From Lachnospiraceae bacterium (GTDB lineage Bacteria; Bacillota; Clostridia; Lachnospirales; Lachnospiraceae), in contig JALESH010000086.1 in NCBI GenBank assembly GCA_022781985.1, forward strand, positions 18,195 to 82,194: 64,000 nucleotides of DNA, read 5' to 3'. The notes below the pieces were generated by a model. The model ran no database searches and had not been told where the DNA came from. It saw only the letters and a list, made by a program, of their open reading frames with translations. Position numbers and translations under genes: made by a program. Shown one piece after another: positions 27,235-36,631 of the stretch. The stretch's first letter is position 1. Every line of letters begins with the position of its first letter.

Positions 27235-27269
27235 ACATACCTTCTTTACTCATTCCTATGTATCCTCTT

Positions 27270-27533
27270 TTATTTATTCAAATCCAAAATAGGGATATTG
27301 GCATAGAGGGAGGGCATCTTCCCCCTGTCCTTGGTTCCCGTCTTTGCAATCTGTATTTCCATGCTCTTGGCATCGATTTTCATATACTTTGAAATCACTT
27401 TGGCAATATCCGTCTTTATCATTTCCATCATTTCAGGAGAACAATTTACCCGATCCGATATGAGCAATATTTTGAGTCTGTCCTTTGCGATTTCCCGGGA
27501 GCTCTTTTTTCTGAAAAAATCTCTGAATCTCAT
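27270..27533 (-). CDS. minE: Cell division topological specificity factor MinE
   Basis: The 87-residue protein has the MinE layout: a short membrane/MinD-binding N-terminus (MRFRDFFRKK and AKDRLKILLISDR) and a dimerisation domain with VISKYMKID. It drives MinCD oscillation or displacement. It starts 11 bases after minD. Confidence 0.95.
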   Translation of the reverse strand: MRFRDFFRKKSSREIAKDRLKILLISDRVNCSPEMMEMIKTDIAKVISKYMKIDAKSMEIQIAKTGTKDRGKMPSLYANIPILDLNK

Positions 27534-27544
27534 TGAAAACCTCC

Positions 27545-28336
27545 TTAATTTTTGTGGAATATGCCCGTTACTTTTGTCCAGAAAGATACTGCTTTTTCAA
27601 AGTCGATAAAGGGTATTTCCTGTCCCAGCACACGCTCGCATATATTCTGGTATGCCCGCCCGGCCATAGTACTGTTTCCCACAAGAGGTTCTCCCTGATT
27701 GGTGGATATTACAACATTTTCGTCATCCGGCACAATGCCGATCAGAGGGATGGAAAGGATGTCCACCACATCTGAGGCTGTCATCATCTCTCCTCTCTTG
27801 ACCATATCGTAACGGAGTCTGTTGATGATCAGGTCGATTTGCTTAAATTCATTGGCTTCCAAGAGGCCGATGATCCTGTCTGCATCCCTGATGGCAGAGA
27901 CCTCAGGAGTTGTAACCACCAGGGCTCTGTCCGCACCGGCGATGGCATTCTGGAATCCCTGCTCAATCCCTGCAGGACAATCCAGGATCACATAGTCAAA
28001 CTGCTCCCTCAGCTGATGGATCATCTTTACCATCTGCTGGGGAGTGACAGAGGTCTTGTCCCTTGTCTGGGCAGACGGCATCAAATAAAGGCTTTGGTGG
28101 CGCTTGTCCTTGATCAGAGCCTGCTTCACCCTGCACTTCCCCTCGATCACATCCACCAGATTGTAGACGATTCGATTTTCCAGACCCATTACAACATCCA
28201 GATTTCTAAGCCCGATATCTGTGTCGATCAGAACCACCTTTTTTCCCATTGCAGCCAAGCCGGTTCCTACGTTTGCAGAAGTAGTGGTTTTTCCTACTCC
28301 GCCTTTTCCTGATGTGACGACAATTACTTCACTCAT
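27545..28336 (-). CDS. minD: Septum site-determining ATPase MinD
   Basis: The 263-residue ParA/MinD ATPase has the deviant Walker A KGGVGKTT near its start, YVILDCPAGIEQGF as switch region and a C-terminal amphipathic stretch (FWTKVTGIFHK) that would bind membrane. It recruits MinC to block misplaced Z rings. Confidence 0.96.
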   Translation of the reverse strand: MSEVIVVTSGKGGVGKTTTSANVGTGLAAMGKKVVLIDTDIGLRNLDVVMGLENRIVYNLVDVIEGKCRVKQALIKDKRHQSLYLMPSAQTRDKTSVTPQQMVKMIHQLREQFDYVILDCPAGIEQGFQNAIAGADRALVVTTPEVSAIRDADRIIGLLEANEFKQIDLIINRLRYDMVKRGEMMTASDVVDILSIPLIGIVPDDENVVISTNQGEPLVGNSTMAGRAYQNICERVLGQEIPFIDFEKAVSFWTKVTGIFHKN

Positions 28337-28378
28337 ATCTGTTCCTCCAAAAATGAATTAATTTCGTCCCCTAAGCGG

Positions 28379-29056
28379 TTATAAAGAAAGATTGCTTAGT
28401 AATTCTTTGGTAATCGGTTCCATTATAACCTTTCCATCCCTTACGTATGCAATTTGCGGCTGTATCTTTGGCTTGATCGGCCATTTTCTCGGTTTACTGT
28501 TTTTATATTTGAAATCACCGATTTGTAATCTTTCCGGTGACATTTCAAGCGCTACGATGAAATGGCCCTCATTTCCGTTTCCTCCGGCATAAGCCTTACC
28601 AAAAAGCCCTCCCAGGATAACGATATCCCTGGTAGAAATGATAGCACTCCCCGGATGTACATCCCCCAGCACAACGATACTGGATTCGGTTTCCAGTATT
28701 TCGCCATTTTGCAGGGTACCCCGATAGAAATGGCCTTCATTTTCATCTTCCTTTTTCGGGTATGGAAGCTCCTGGATAGCCTTTAAAAAGCTTTGGTTGG
28801 CTTCTTTATCCTTGTCTACAAGACATACAATATGCAGATCAGAATTCTCACAGATTGTGTCGATGACCTGAAGTTCTTCCTCCTCGGTAAGCCGGCGGCC
28901 TTCCAGGGAAAGAGCCATCCGGGCATCCTTGAAAAAATGGCTGGACTCCCTGAATTTGAAGGCTACCTCCTGAAGCAACTCCTCAAACGGAAGTTCCTCG
29001 TTCAGGAATACGGAAATTCCATTCTGGAAACTCTTGATAACTACAGTATTTTTCAT
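28379..29056 (-). CDS. minC: Septum site-determining protein MinC
   Basis: The 225-residue protein has a variable N-terminal domain (about 1-100) and the C-terminal beta-helix of MinC (about 115-222), recognisable from VVLGDVHPGSAI, GGLFGKAYAGG, PERLQIGD and the late PQIAYVRDGKV. It inhibits FtsZ assembly. It lies 29 bases after the PBP2 gene. Confidence 0.93.
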   Translation of the reverse strand: MKNTVVIKSFQNGISVFLNEELPFEELLQEVAFKFRESSHFFKDARMALSLEGRRLTEEEELQVIDTICENSDLHIVCLVDKDKEANQSFLKAIQELPYPKKEDENEGHFYRGTLQNGEILETESSIVVLGDVHPGSAIISTRDIVILGGLFGKAYAGGNGNEGHFIVALEMSPERLQIGDFKYKNSKPRKWPIKPKIQPQIAYVRDGKVIMEPITKELLSNLSL

Positions 29057-29085
29057 TTCAGCGGTGTACTCCCTTCTGTATCCGT

Positions 29086-31986
29086 TTAATCAGCATTCAG
29101 GCTGCCACCGGCCAATTCCTCGGCAGAACCGGTGATCTCCTCTTCATCCGCAAGATTATAATAATACATGATCACATCCCTGGCAATTTGAGCAGTGTAA
29201 TCGGAGGTATATCCATTGGCCACCCTGACAGCCATAGCTATCTCCGGTGATTCATAGGGAGCATAGCATACAAAAAGGGCATGGTTGGGCCGACTTTTGC
29301 TCTCCTGGGCGGTGCCGGTCTTACCTGCTGCATGGACGTCCAGATCATTAAAATAGTGCTTCCCCTCCACTACCTTACGCATGCCTGAGTGGATGGCATC
29401 CCAATAGGAAGCATCCATTTCGATCCTGTTGCGTACCTCTGCCTGATAGTCCTCAATGATATTTCCGTCATGATCTGCCAGCTTATCCAATAATGTAAGA
29501 TTATAACATGTTCCGCTGTTTGCAACGGTAGTAATGTATCGCGCAAGTCCGACAGTGGTGAAGTTGTTGGTTCCCTGTCCGATAGAAGAACGGACTGCGT
29601 CTGTGTTGGAAACCTGGGGGGCGGACTCCTCAATCTCCACCCCTGAGGTTTCTGTCAGACCGTACATATCTGCATATTTTGTCAGCTTCTCAAGACCGAT
29701 GTCGGACAGGTATCTGTCCCCTGCAGTTCCCAGCCGATACCCCAATTCATAGAAGTAGTTGTTGCAGGAATGCTGGATGGCCTCTGAAACATTCAAAAGC
29801 CCATGGCTTCCCCTGGGCCATATCCAACAATGCGGCGGTGACAAGGGATCGATTTTATCAAAGGTGCCTGTACATTTTACAGTCAGTGAGGTATCAATCA
29901 CACCCTCCATCAGACCGGCAGTGGCGGCCACCATCTTAAAAGTAGAGCCGGGGGCCGTCTTCTGATAGGTAGCATAGTTTATCATAGGTGTGGATAAGTC
30001 GTTCAGCAGAGAAGAAAAATATTCTGCATCCACCCCATTGGCCATCCGGTTATTGTCATAGCCCGGGTAGGAAACCAGGGCCAGAACCTCACCTGTATTC
30101 ACATCTGTAAGCACCAGAGAGGCCGAGTGGGGATCCAACGCCAGCTGGGCAGGAGTGATATCCAGGCTGCTGATTCTGTTGCACATAAAGTCATAGGCGG
30201 AAAGCCTGCCGCTGCTGAAGCGTGCCAGCTCCTCCTCTGCTACGTTTACCAGCTCCTGCTCCAGCAATATCTGACATATCTGATAGCCTGATATTTCATT
30301 GGATCGAATCATATATTTGTATATTTTTTTATCAAAGCCTGTATCCTGCCCAAGCTTCCCAAAAATATAATCAAGTAGCTTATTGAAAATCTCCTCTGAA
30401 TCGGAATATTTCCCCTCCAGTTCCAGCTTGCCCACATCCACCCAGTTCTTTGCAATGGCATGGTTCAGGTATTCATTGAGACTGATTACTTCATCCTTTG
30501 TCCATGCAATATAGGTTTCATCTGCGGTATCCAGCTTGCCTTCTGCAATAACCGAATCTGCATAGAGCATAGATGTAATGTAGCTTTGATAGACCTGATA
30601 CTCCTGGGGCAGCGCATGATAAGGGGTCTTGTTCTCTGTCAGTTCCTGCCTCAGTGAGTCCAGTACCCTTTCCTTTTTTTCAAGAAAACGATGATAAACC
30701 TCCTGCTCGTTTTCTCCCGCCTCAGGTTCGCTGAAATGAGAGGTATCAATAATGTTATTATTAATGAGAGCAAAATACACATCATCAATAGGGATCAGTA
30801 TATCACTGCTCCCGGCGTTTTCCCCCGGGGTATATTCTTTGATATTTCGGATTTTTGTCAACAATATGCTGGCCAGCTTGGATTCCAGGATATTGTATAC
30901 CGTCTCCTGGAGTTCCTTGTCGATGGTCAGATACAGGTCGTTTCCTGCAACCGGCTCCTTACGGTTATTGGTTTCTATCACCTTTCCCATATTGTCAACC
31001 ACCACGTTCTCAGAACCCTTTGTCCCTTGAAGCCGGGCCTCCATAGAATATTCAATACCGGCCTTTCCAACCGTATCATTCAGGTCGTAGGCGGGATTCT
31101 GCTCCTTCAGGGCTGCCAGGTCATCCGGGGAGGCCTTGCCGGTATACCCGAGAATCTGTGAAAAACAGACACTGTCCACATATTTCCGTATGGTATCCTC
31201 AGCCACGGAGACACCCTCCAGCTCACCGCTGTTTTCCATTACAACAGCTACCGTTTCCTCACTGACATTATAGGCTACTGTAGTGGCAATGTACTTTTGA
31301 AAACTGTTGGCATTCATGGCATAACGGATAGTCAGGATCTGTAAGGCTTCCTTCTTGGTATAGCCCATACCGGGAACGAAGGTACTCCTGTCGGAGGGAT
31401 CTGTATAGTCCCCGATTCCGAACCGATCACTGCTGCACAGGTCAAAGACTACCTCTTCTGCAGTCTTCGTGGCATAGGTATAGCCCTTCTTTGTATCCTC
31501 CAGCATGGCATCATAGGAAACATATCCGTAAACATCCGCAAGAAAACGCTCCAGCTGCCGTTCCTCCACTGCAAATGCGTAATTTCCGGCCTTGTCTATA
31601 ATGATATTGAAATCTTTGATGATGCTGTCCCCATTGCTTTCGATCATCTGGATCAGCTTATATATGGTTCCATTTAAATTGGCATTTTTATTTCTCCCTG
31701 ATTCATAGACATCCTCAATGGTAACATTATAGGCCAGCTCATTGTAGGCCAGATAGTTGCCGTTTCTGTCATAGATATTTCCCCTGGTACTGGCCAGGCT
31801 TCTGACCTTCGTGGTCTTCAGGCGGAAATCGTTCAAATAGCCTTCACCCCTGACAATCTGAAGATCGAATACCCTGTAGATCATGGCTCCGCCCAGAAAA
31901 ATGAAAATAACGGAGAGGACGATCAGACGTATATTGATCATATTCAGAAAATTCTCTTTGACATATCTAAACAAATTTTTTCTCAT
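29086..31986 (-). CDS. mrdA: Penicillin-binding protein 2 (class B transpeptidase)
   Basis: The 966-residue protein has one N-terminal membrane helix (about 17-40), a pedestal/dimerisation region and a transpeptidase domain with S681-TFK, SCN and K889-TG motifs. It cross-links side-wall peptidoglycan as partner of RodA. It is several hundred residues longer than typical PBP2; the extra length is mainly a helical stretch between the pedestal and the transpeptidase (about residues 370-620, with many E, Y and L residues). Its start overlaps mreD by 20 bases. Confidence 0.92.
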   Translation of the reverse strand: MRKNLFRYVKENFLNMINIRLIVLSVIFIFLGGAMIYRVFDLQIVRGEGYLNDFRLKTTKVRSLASTRGNIYDRNGNYLAYNELAYNVTIEDVYESGRNKNANLNGTIYKLIQMIESNGDSIIKDFNIIIDKAGNYAFAVEERQLERFLADVYGYVSYDAMLEDTKKGYTYATKTAEEVVFDLCSSDRFGIGDYTDPSDRSTFVPGMGYTKKEALQILTIRYAMNANSFQKYIATTVAYNVSEETVAVVMENSGELEGVSVAEDTIRKYVDSVCFSQILGYTGKASPDDLAALKEQNPAYDLNDTVGKAGIEYSMEARLQGTKGSENVVVDNMGKVIETNNRKEPVAGNDLYLTIDKELQETVYNILESKLASILLTKIRNIKEYTPGENAGSSDILIPIDDVYFALINNNIIDTSHFSEPEAGENEQEVYHRFLEKKERVLDSLRQELTENKTPYHALPQEYQVYQSYITSMLYADSVIAEGKLDTADETYIAWTKDEVISLNEYLNHAIAKNWVDVGKLELEGKYSDSEEIFNKLLDYIFGKLGQDTGFDKKIYKYMIRSNEISGYQICQILLEQELVNVAEEELARFSSGRLSAYDFMCNRISSLDITPAQLALDPHSASLVLTDVNTGEVLALVSYPGYDNNRMANGVDAEYFSSLLNDLSTPMINYATYQKTAPGSTFKMVAATAGLMEGVIDTSLTVKCTGTFDKIDPLSPPHCWIWPRGSHGLLNVSEAIQHSCNNYFYELGYRLGTAGDRYLSDIGLEKLTKYADMYGLTETSGVEIEESAPQVSNTDAVRSSIGQGTNNFTTVGLARYITTVANSGTCYNLTLLDKLADHDGNIIEDYQAEVRNRIEMDASYWDAIHSGMRKVVEGKHYFNDLDVHAAGKTGTAQESKSRPNHALFVCYAPYESPEIAMAVRVANGYTSDYTAQIARDVIMYYYNLADEEEITGSAEELAGGSLNAD

Positions 31987-32485
31987 TCTGCTTTTCGCCT
32001 GCCTCCAATTTACGATTGATCCTAAGGACTATCGGATAGAGAAAAAGAGTGACCAGAGTTGTATAGACAATTTCCGGCAAAATAATATGGACAAAATAGT
32101 AGCTGAAATGAAACCTGGCTCGCATCAAAAACATAAGAATATAGCAGACCACACCATAAATCAGGTCGCTGCAGATGATAAGCGCCATGGGCAGCTTAAT
32201 ATCCTCGGGATAGAAAATCTGGCAAAATTTACCGTTGGCATACCCTATATACATATAAAGAAGGGCATAAAAGCCGATGGCGGCCCCGAAAAAAATATCC
32301 ATTAAAATACCGCTGATAAAGCCGATGACAAGACCGCTGCGCTCCCCCCTCATAAAGCCGAAGGAGGCTGTCAGTACAATCAGAAGATTGGGTATGATAC
32401 CTCCGAAGGACAGCCAATGAAACAGGGTACACTGGAGTAAAAAGCAGGTCAATATTAACAGTCCGACTACAATGATCCTCTTCAA
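31967..32485 (-). CDS. mreD: Rod shape-determining protein MreD
   Basis: The 172-residue, very hydrophobic protein has about five membrane segments and the MreD-like stretches PNLLIVLTASFGFMRGE and GFISGILMDIFFG. It connects MreB/MreC to the PBP2-RodA synthase. It is placed between mreC and mrdA, as expected. Confidence 0.92.
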   Translation of the reverse strand: MKRIIVVGLLILTCFLLQCTLFHWLSFGGIIPNLLIVLTASFGFMRGERSGLVIGFISGILMDIFFGAAIGFYALLYMYIGYANGKFCQIFYPEDIKLPMALIICSDLIYGVVCYILMFLMRARFHFSYYFVHIILPEIVYTTLVTLFLYPIVLRINRKLEAGEKQNEKKFV

Positions 32486-32512
32486 TGCTCCTGCTCCTTT
32501 CTTTTTGTCAGC

Positions 32513-33382
32513 TTATTCTGTCAGGGCCTGCTTGAGTTCAAGTATTACCAGCACCTCCTCCAGATGCTCAAAGTCCACGGCCGGGGTGAGAAGACCTGAT
32601 TTTGTAATGTTGTTGGCATCTTTTTCCAGGGTATTGATATAGCCGATCAATATGTTGGGAAGGTATTTGTTGCTGATATTGGAGGTGACGATCTTATCCC
32701 CCTCTACTACCCTGTCTGCACTGTCCACCAGCTGTTCAAACCTGATCACACCTTGTCCGTACAGCTCCAGATCCCCTAAAACGATCAGATGGTCAGAGGT
32801 TGCAAGCACCTTGCCGCTGACATTGGAGTTGTCGGCAATGACAGACGTCACCTTGGACCAGTTTCTGCCCACATCCACGATACGTCCCACCAGCCCACTG
32901 CCGGCAATCACATTCATATCCACGGCAATCCCATCTTCAGACCCTTTGTCAATCACGAAGGAGTGAAACCAGTTTCCTGCATCTCTGGCAATGATCCTGG
33001 CTCCTACCTTTTCATAGCCCGCGTACTGGGAATCCAGCTTATAAAGCTGGCGCAGGTTATTCAGCTCGTAGCGATCCTGCTGCAGGACATTATTTTCGAT
33101 GGTGAGTTCATCCACCTGGGCCCTTAATGCGGCATTTTCTTTCAGGAGATCTCTGATCTGCACCAGCTCCTCCGAACGATTGGAGAGCCATCTGCCCACC
33201 GCGCTGATCCCTCTCTCAAAGGGGACGATAACATATCCTGCCACTGTATTGAAAGGCCCGCTGAATATGTTGGTTTTAAAGGTCAGAACGATGGAACCCA
33301 TACATAATATTGTTAAAATAAAAAGGAGATATTTACCCGGCAGCGTAAACTTCTCTCCCTTTCTTTTTATGATTGGACTCAT
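32513..33382 (-). CDS. mreC: Rod shape-determining protein MreC
   Basis: The 289-residue protein has a membrane helix (about 17-37), a coiled coil (about 70-105, with LLKENAALRAQVDELTIENN) and a double beta-barrel with GLVGRIVDVGRNWSKV. It scaffolds the elongation machine outside the membrane. Its start overlaps the mreB stop by four bases. Confidence 0.95.
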   Translation of the reverse strand: MSPIIKRKGEKFTLPGKYLLFILTILCMGSIVLTFKTNIFSGPFNTVAGYVIVPFERGISAVGRWLSNRSEELVQIRDLLKENAALRAQVDELTIENNVLQQDRYELNNLRQLYKLDSQYAGYEKVGARIIARDAGNWFHSFVIDKGSEDGIAVDMNVIAGSGLVGRIVDVGRNWSKVTSVIADNSNVSGKVLATSDHLIVLGDLELYGQGVIRFEQLVDSADRVVEGDKIVTSNISNKYLPNILIGYINTLEKDANNITKSGLLTPAVDFEHLEEVLVILELKQALTE

Positions 33383-34389
33383 TTACCCATTCCTTCAACC
33401 GCATATGCTACCGATTTATAGTTGTCATCCTTGATAATCTTGGCCAGGCCCAGGGCCACGCTGCTCATGGGATTCTCAGAAAGCCGCACCTTCAGGCCTG
33501 TGCCATTGCTCAGCAGCTCTGCCAGATGGCTCACCTGGGAAGCACCTCCTGTCAGGCAAATGCCGTGCCTGTAAATATCGGCTGCCAATTCAGGAGGGGT
33601 TCTCTCCAGAATCACCTTTACATTGTCTACAATCGTATTGAAGTGTTCTGTCAGACAGTCGTCCACCAAAGCGGTAGGAATCTCTCTCTCTACAGGAAGG
33701 CCGGTGACGATATCCCTTCCATATACTACGGCCGGCTTGCCTTCCTTTTCCAGACTGCTGAGGGCGATTTTTACGTTTTCTGCCGTCCGTCCGCCTATGA
33801 TCAGGCTGAATTCCCTGCGGATCGCTGCCCGGATGGCATCATCGAACTTCTGCCCCCCTACCTTGATCAGGCGGCTGAGGACGATACCGCCTAAAGACAG
33901 AATGGATATCTCCGTGGTATCAAAGCCTACATTTACAACCAGAACCCCTTGGGAGTTTTTCACATCGATCTCCATACCCAATCCATCTGCAACAGCCTTC
34001 TCCACCACCATGACTTTTCTTGCCTTCACATTGGCATCCTTGGCCAGATCATAAAAAGCCCTCTTCTCCACCTCAGTAACATCAGTAGGCACCGCAATAT
34101 AGAAATCTCCCGGCTTCACATTTCCCTTGGAAAGGTCACCGATAAAATATCTGATCAGTGTCTCCATATTTTTGATATCTGCTATGACACCGTTGCTCAG
34201 GGGATAGGAAATATGGATGTTCCCCGGTGCTTTCTCATACATTTCAAAGGCGGAATTGCCATAGGCAAAGAGTGTGTTCTTATTTTCAATGGCAATCATA
34301 TTCTTTTCAATCATCACTTTGTCATCATTTTTGCTGTAAATTTTGATATTGCTGGTTCCCAGATCAATACCGAATGAATTGTTTCCCAA
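33379..34389 (-). CDS. mreB: Rod shape-determining actin homologue MreB
   Basis: The 336-residue protein is an actin-like ATPase: phosphate 1 motif FGIDLGTSNIKIY, ATP-handling VVNVGFDTTEISIL and the adenosine motif GICLTGGASQ. It forms membrane filaments guiding wall synthesis. Sequence features are slightly divergent from canonical MreB, so it could be annotated as MreB-like. It is followed by mreC with a four-base overlap. Confidence 0.93.
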   Translation of the reverse strand: MGNNSFGIDLGTSNIKIYSKNDDKVMIEKNMIAIENKNTLFAYGNSAFEMYEKAPGNIHISYPLSNGVIADIKNMETLIRYFIGDLSKGNVKPGDFYIAVPTDVTEVEKRAFYDLAKDANVKARKVMVVEKAVADGLGMEIDVKNSQGVLVVNVGFDTTEISILSLGGIVLSRLIKVGGQKFDDAIRAAIRREFSLIIGGRTAENVKIALSSLEKEGKPAVVYGRDIVTGLPVEREIPTALVDDCLTEHFNTIVDNVKVILERTPPELAADIYRHGICLTGGASQVSHLAELLSNGTGLKVRLSENPMSSVALGLAKIIKDDNYKSVAYAVEGMGK

Positions 34390-34404
34390 TACGATAACCC
34401 CTTT

Positions 34405-35085
34405 CTAAAGTAAGCCTGCTTCCCTGAAGCTCATATACTTGTTATCTCCAATTATAATATGGTCTATAAGAGGAATATCAATGATTCCTCCTATTTCTTT
34501 TATTTCATCAGTAATCCTTATATCCTGTCCGCTGGGTGCGGGATCACCGCTGGGATGATTGTGCAGCAGCATGATATGGACAGCCTCTGCCCTGAGTGCC
34601 GCCAGGAAAACCTCCCGTGGGGAAAGCAGAGAAGTGTTGACGGTCCCGATGGACAAAAGCTCTTCCCCGATCAGATGTTCCTTCGTATCCAGAAGTAAAA
34701 GCAGTACCCTTTCTCTTTTTTCATGGCGGAGCTTTTCCATATAATATCCGGCAACAGATGCCGGATTCAAAAACTGCAGTTTCTTTTCGGCAGAGGTCAT
34801 GGCCATCCGCATGGACAGCTCTGCCAGACATTTAATTTTCACAGCCTTGACCTGGCCGATGCCTCCGATAGCGGTAAGTTCCTTGAGAGTTACATGGTGA
34901 AGTCCATTGAGGCCGTATTTCCTGACTGAAGGCAGCTCCAGTATCCTCCTGCCCAGCTCCAGGGAATTTGCATGGGCTGTACCCGTGCGTATAATGATGG
35001 CCAGAAGCTCGGCATCTGTCAGGGCTCCCGGTCCAAGGTTCAGAAATTTTTCATAGGGCATCTCTGCCTCTTTATATTTGTTCAT
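34405..35085 (-). CDS. radC: RadC family JAMM/MPN protein
   Basis: The 226-residue protein has an N-terminal helix-hairpin-helix region (GIGQVKAVKI) and the JAMM metal motif HNHPSGDPAPSGQD. The DNA-repair role implied by its name is not supported by later work on the family; a metalloprotease-like fold is clear. It is first in the mre operon, its common place. Confidence 0.93.
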   Translation of the reverse strand: MNKYKEAEMPYEKFLNLGPGALTDAELLAIIIRTGTAHANSLELGRRILELPSVRKYGLNGLHHVTLKELTAIGGIGQVKAVKIKCLAELSMRMAMTSAEKKLQFLNPASVAGYYMEKLRHEKRERVLLLLLDTKEHLIGEELLSIGTVNTSLLSPREVFLAALRAEAVHIMLLHNHPSGDPAPSGQDIRITDEIKEIGGIIDIPLIDHIIIGDNKYMSFREAGLL

Positions 35086-35136
35086 CTCTGCTCTTTCCCA
35101 TCAGCTTCTCCGGGCACTGGGAGGCTGTTAATCCAG

Positions 35137-35190
35137 AAAAAAGCCGAGAGCGTGCCTGCAGACCGCAGGAATGAATTTTCAGACACGCTC
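35137..35190 (-). terminator. Terminator of the trpS-mutSL-miaA-lyase operon
   Basis: On the minus strand GAGCGTG (35190-35184) pairs with CACGCTC (35154-35148), extended by a TCTG/CAGG segment, and is followed by six T (35142-35137). It separates the PLP-lyase gene from radC. Confidence 0.75.
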
Positions 35191-35316
35191 CAGCATAACT
35201 AATATCCATATTAGCACATAACACTTTTCATGTACATAAATTTCCATTATTTTTTTAGGAAGTTTTCTCAGAAAAAAGCCAAATTCTGTCCTAATCCCTA
35301 TCCTGGTGACAAAAAA

Positions 35317-36612
35317 TCAAGGGATCGCAGAAGGGTCTATGACTCCCTCATCCAGGAGTTGCTGGAGGGATTTCAGAATGCCGAATTTGGCATGCTGCCA
35401 GGTCAGTCCCCCCTGAAAATAGACGGCATAAGGGGGCCTGATGGGACCATCCGCTGAAAGCTCGATGGAGGAGCCTGATACAAAGGCCCCGGCGGCCATT
35501 ATGACCTGACTGTCGTAGCCAGGCATGTCCCAGGGCTCCGGTGTAACGAAGCTGTCCACGGGGGCCGCTGCTTGGATGCCCTTACAGAAGGCCACAACTC
35601 CCCCCGGGGTGCCAAAGGTGACAGCCTGGATGATGTCATGCCGTTCCTCCGCGCCGCCGGGCACAACCGGGAAGCCCAGCCCTTCATAGATGCCTGCGGC
35701 AAATACGGCACCCTTAAGCGCGCCTGCCGTGACGGTGGGAGCCAGAAAGAGTCCCTGATAAAAGGCCCCAATCATGCCAAGGGAGGCACCCACCTCCTTG
35801 GCCAGTCCAGGGGAGGTAAGACGGCTGGCCGCATTCTCCACACAGTCTCTTTTGCCGGCGATATAGCCGCCGGTAGGAGCCAGTCCGCCGCCCGGGTTTT
35901 TGATCAGGGAGCCTGCCACCAGATCTGCGCCCACATCTGAAGGCTCCAGCCTTTCCACAAATTCTCCGTAGCAGTTGTCCACCATGCAGATCACATCCGG
36001 TTTGATGTCCTTTATAAAAGCAATCAACTCACCGATTTTTTCTACCGAAAGAGTGGGTCTGGTCTGATAGCCCTTGGAACGCTGGATGGTGACAAGCCTG
36101 GTTCTGTCATGGATTGCCGCCCGGATATTTTCATAATCAAAGCCGCCCCCCGGAAGCAGATCCACCTGCCGGTAGGAAATACCGTATTCTGCCAGGGAGC
36201 CTCTGGAGGGACGGATGCCGATGACCTCCTCCAGGGTATCATAGGGCTTTCCCACCGGAGAGAGTAGCTCATCACCGGGTCTCAGACTGCTCATAAGAGC
36301 CAAGGCCAGTGCGTGGGTTCCGCAGGTGATCTGGGGCCTGACCAGGGCATCCTCTGTGTGAAAGACACCGGCATACACCTGTTCCAGGGTATCCCTTCCA
36401 ATATCGTTATAGCCATAGCCGGTGGTACCTGACAGACAGGCCTCACTCACCCTTGCCTCCTGCATGGCCTTGATCACCTTGAGCTGGTTGTATTCTGCAA
36501 TACCGTCGATTTCCTCAAAGCGTCCTTTCAGCCCATCCAGTATTTTTTCTCCGTAGGAAAGCACCCTTTGGGAGATGCCCAGGGCCTCATATATCTTTTT
36601 ATTTTCTGTCAT
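35317..36612 (-). CDS. Methionine gamma-lyase family PLP enzyme (YnbB/aluminium-resistance type)
   Basis: The protein of about 431 residues belongs to the fold-type I PLP enzymes annotated as methionine gamma-lyase or aluminium resistance proteins: SGTTGYGYND, GTHALALAL, CMVDNCYGEF and the PLP lysine in SLIKNPGGGLAPTGGY. The true substrate is not known. The start at 36612 (MTENKK) matches the family and lies 13 bases after AGGAG; the longer frame runs into miaA. In Firmicutes the gene often follows miaA, as here. Confidence 0.9.
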   Translation of the reverse strand: MTENKKIYEALGISQRVLSYGEKILDGLKGRFEEIDGIAEYNQLKVIKAMQEARVSEACLSGTTGYGYNDIGRDTLEQVYAGVFHTEDALVRPQITCGTHALALALMSSLRPGDELLSPVGKPYDTLEEVIGIRPSRGSLAEYGISYRQVDLLPGGGFDYENIRAAIHDRTRLVTIQRSKGYQTRPTLSVEKIGELIAFIKDIKPDVICMVDNCYGEFVERLEPSDVGADLVAGSLIKNPGGGLAPTGGYIAGKRDCVENAASRLTSPGLAKEVGASLGMIGAFYQGLFLAPTVTAGALKGAVFAAGIYEGLGFPVVPGGAEERHDIIQAVTFGTPGGVVAFCKGIQAAAPVDSFVTPEPWDMPGYDSQVIMAAGAFVSGSSIELSADGPIRPPYAVYFQGGLTWQHAKFGILKSLQQLLDEGVIDPSAIP

Positions 36613-36631
36613 TTTTACAGTTCTGCTCCTT

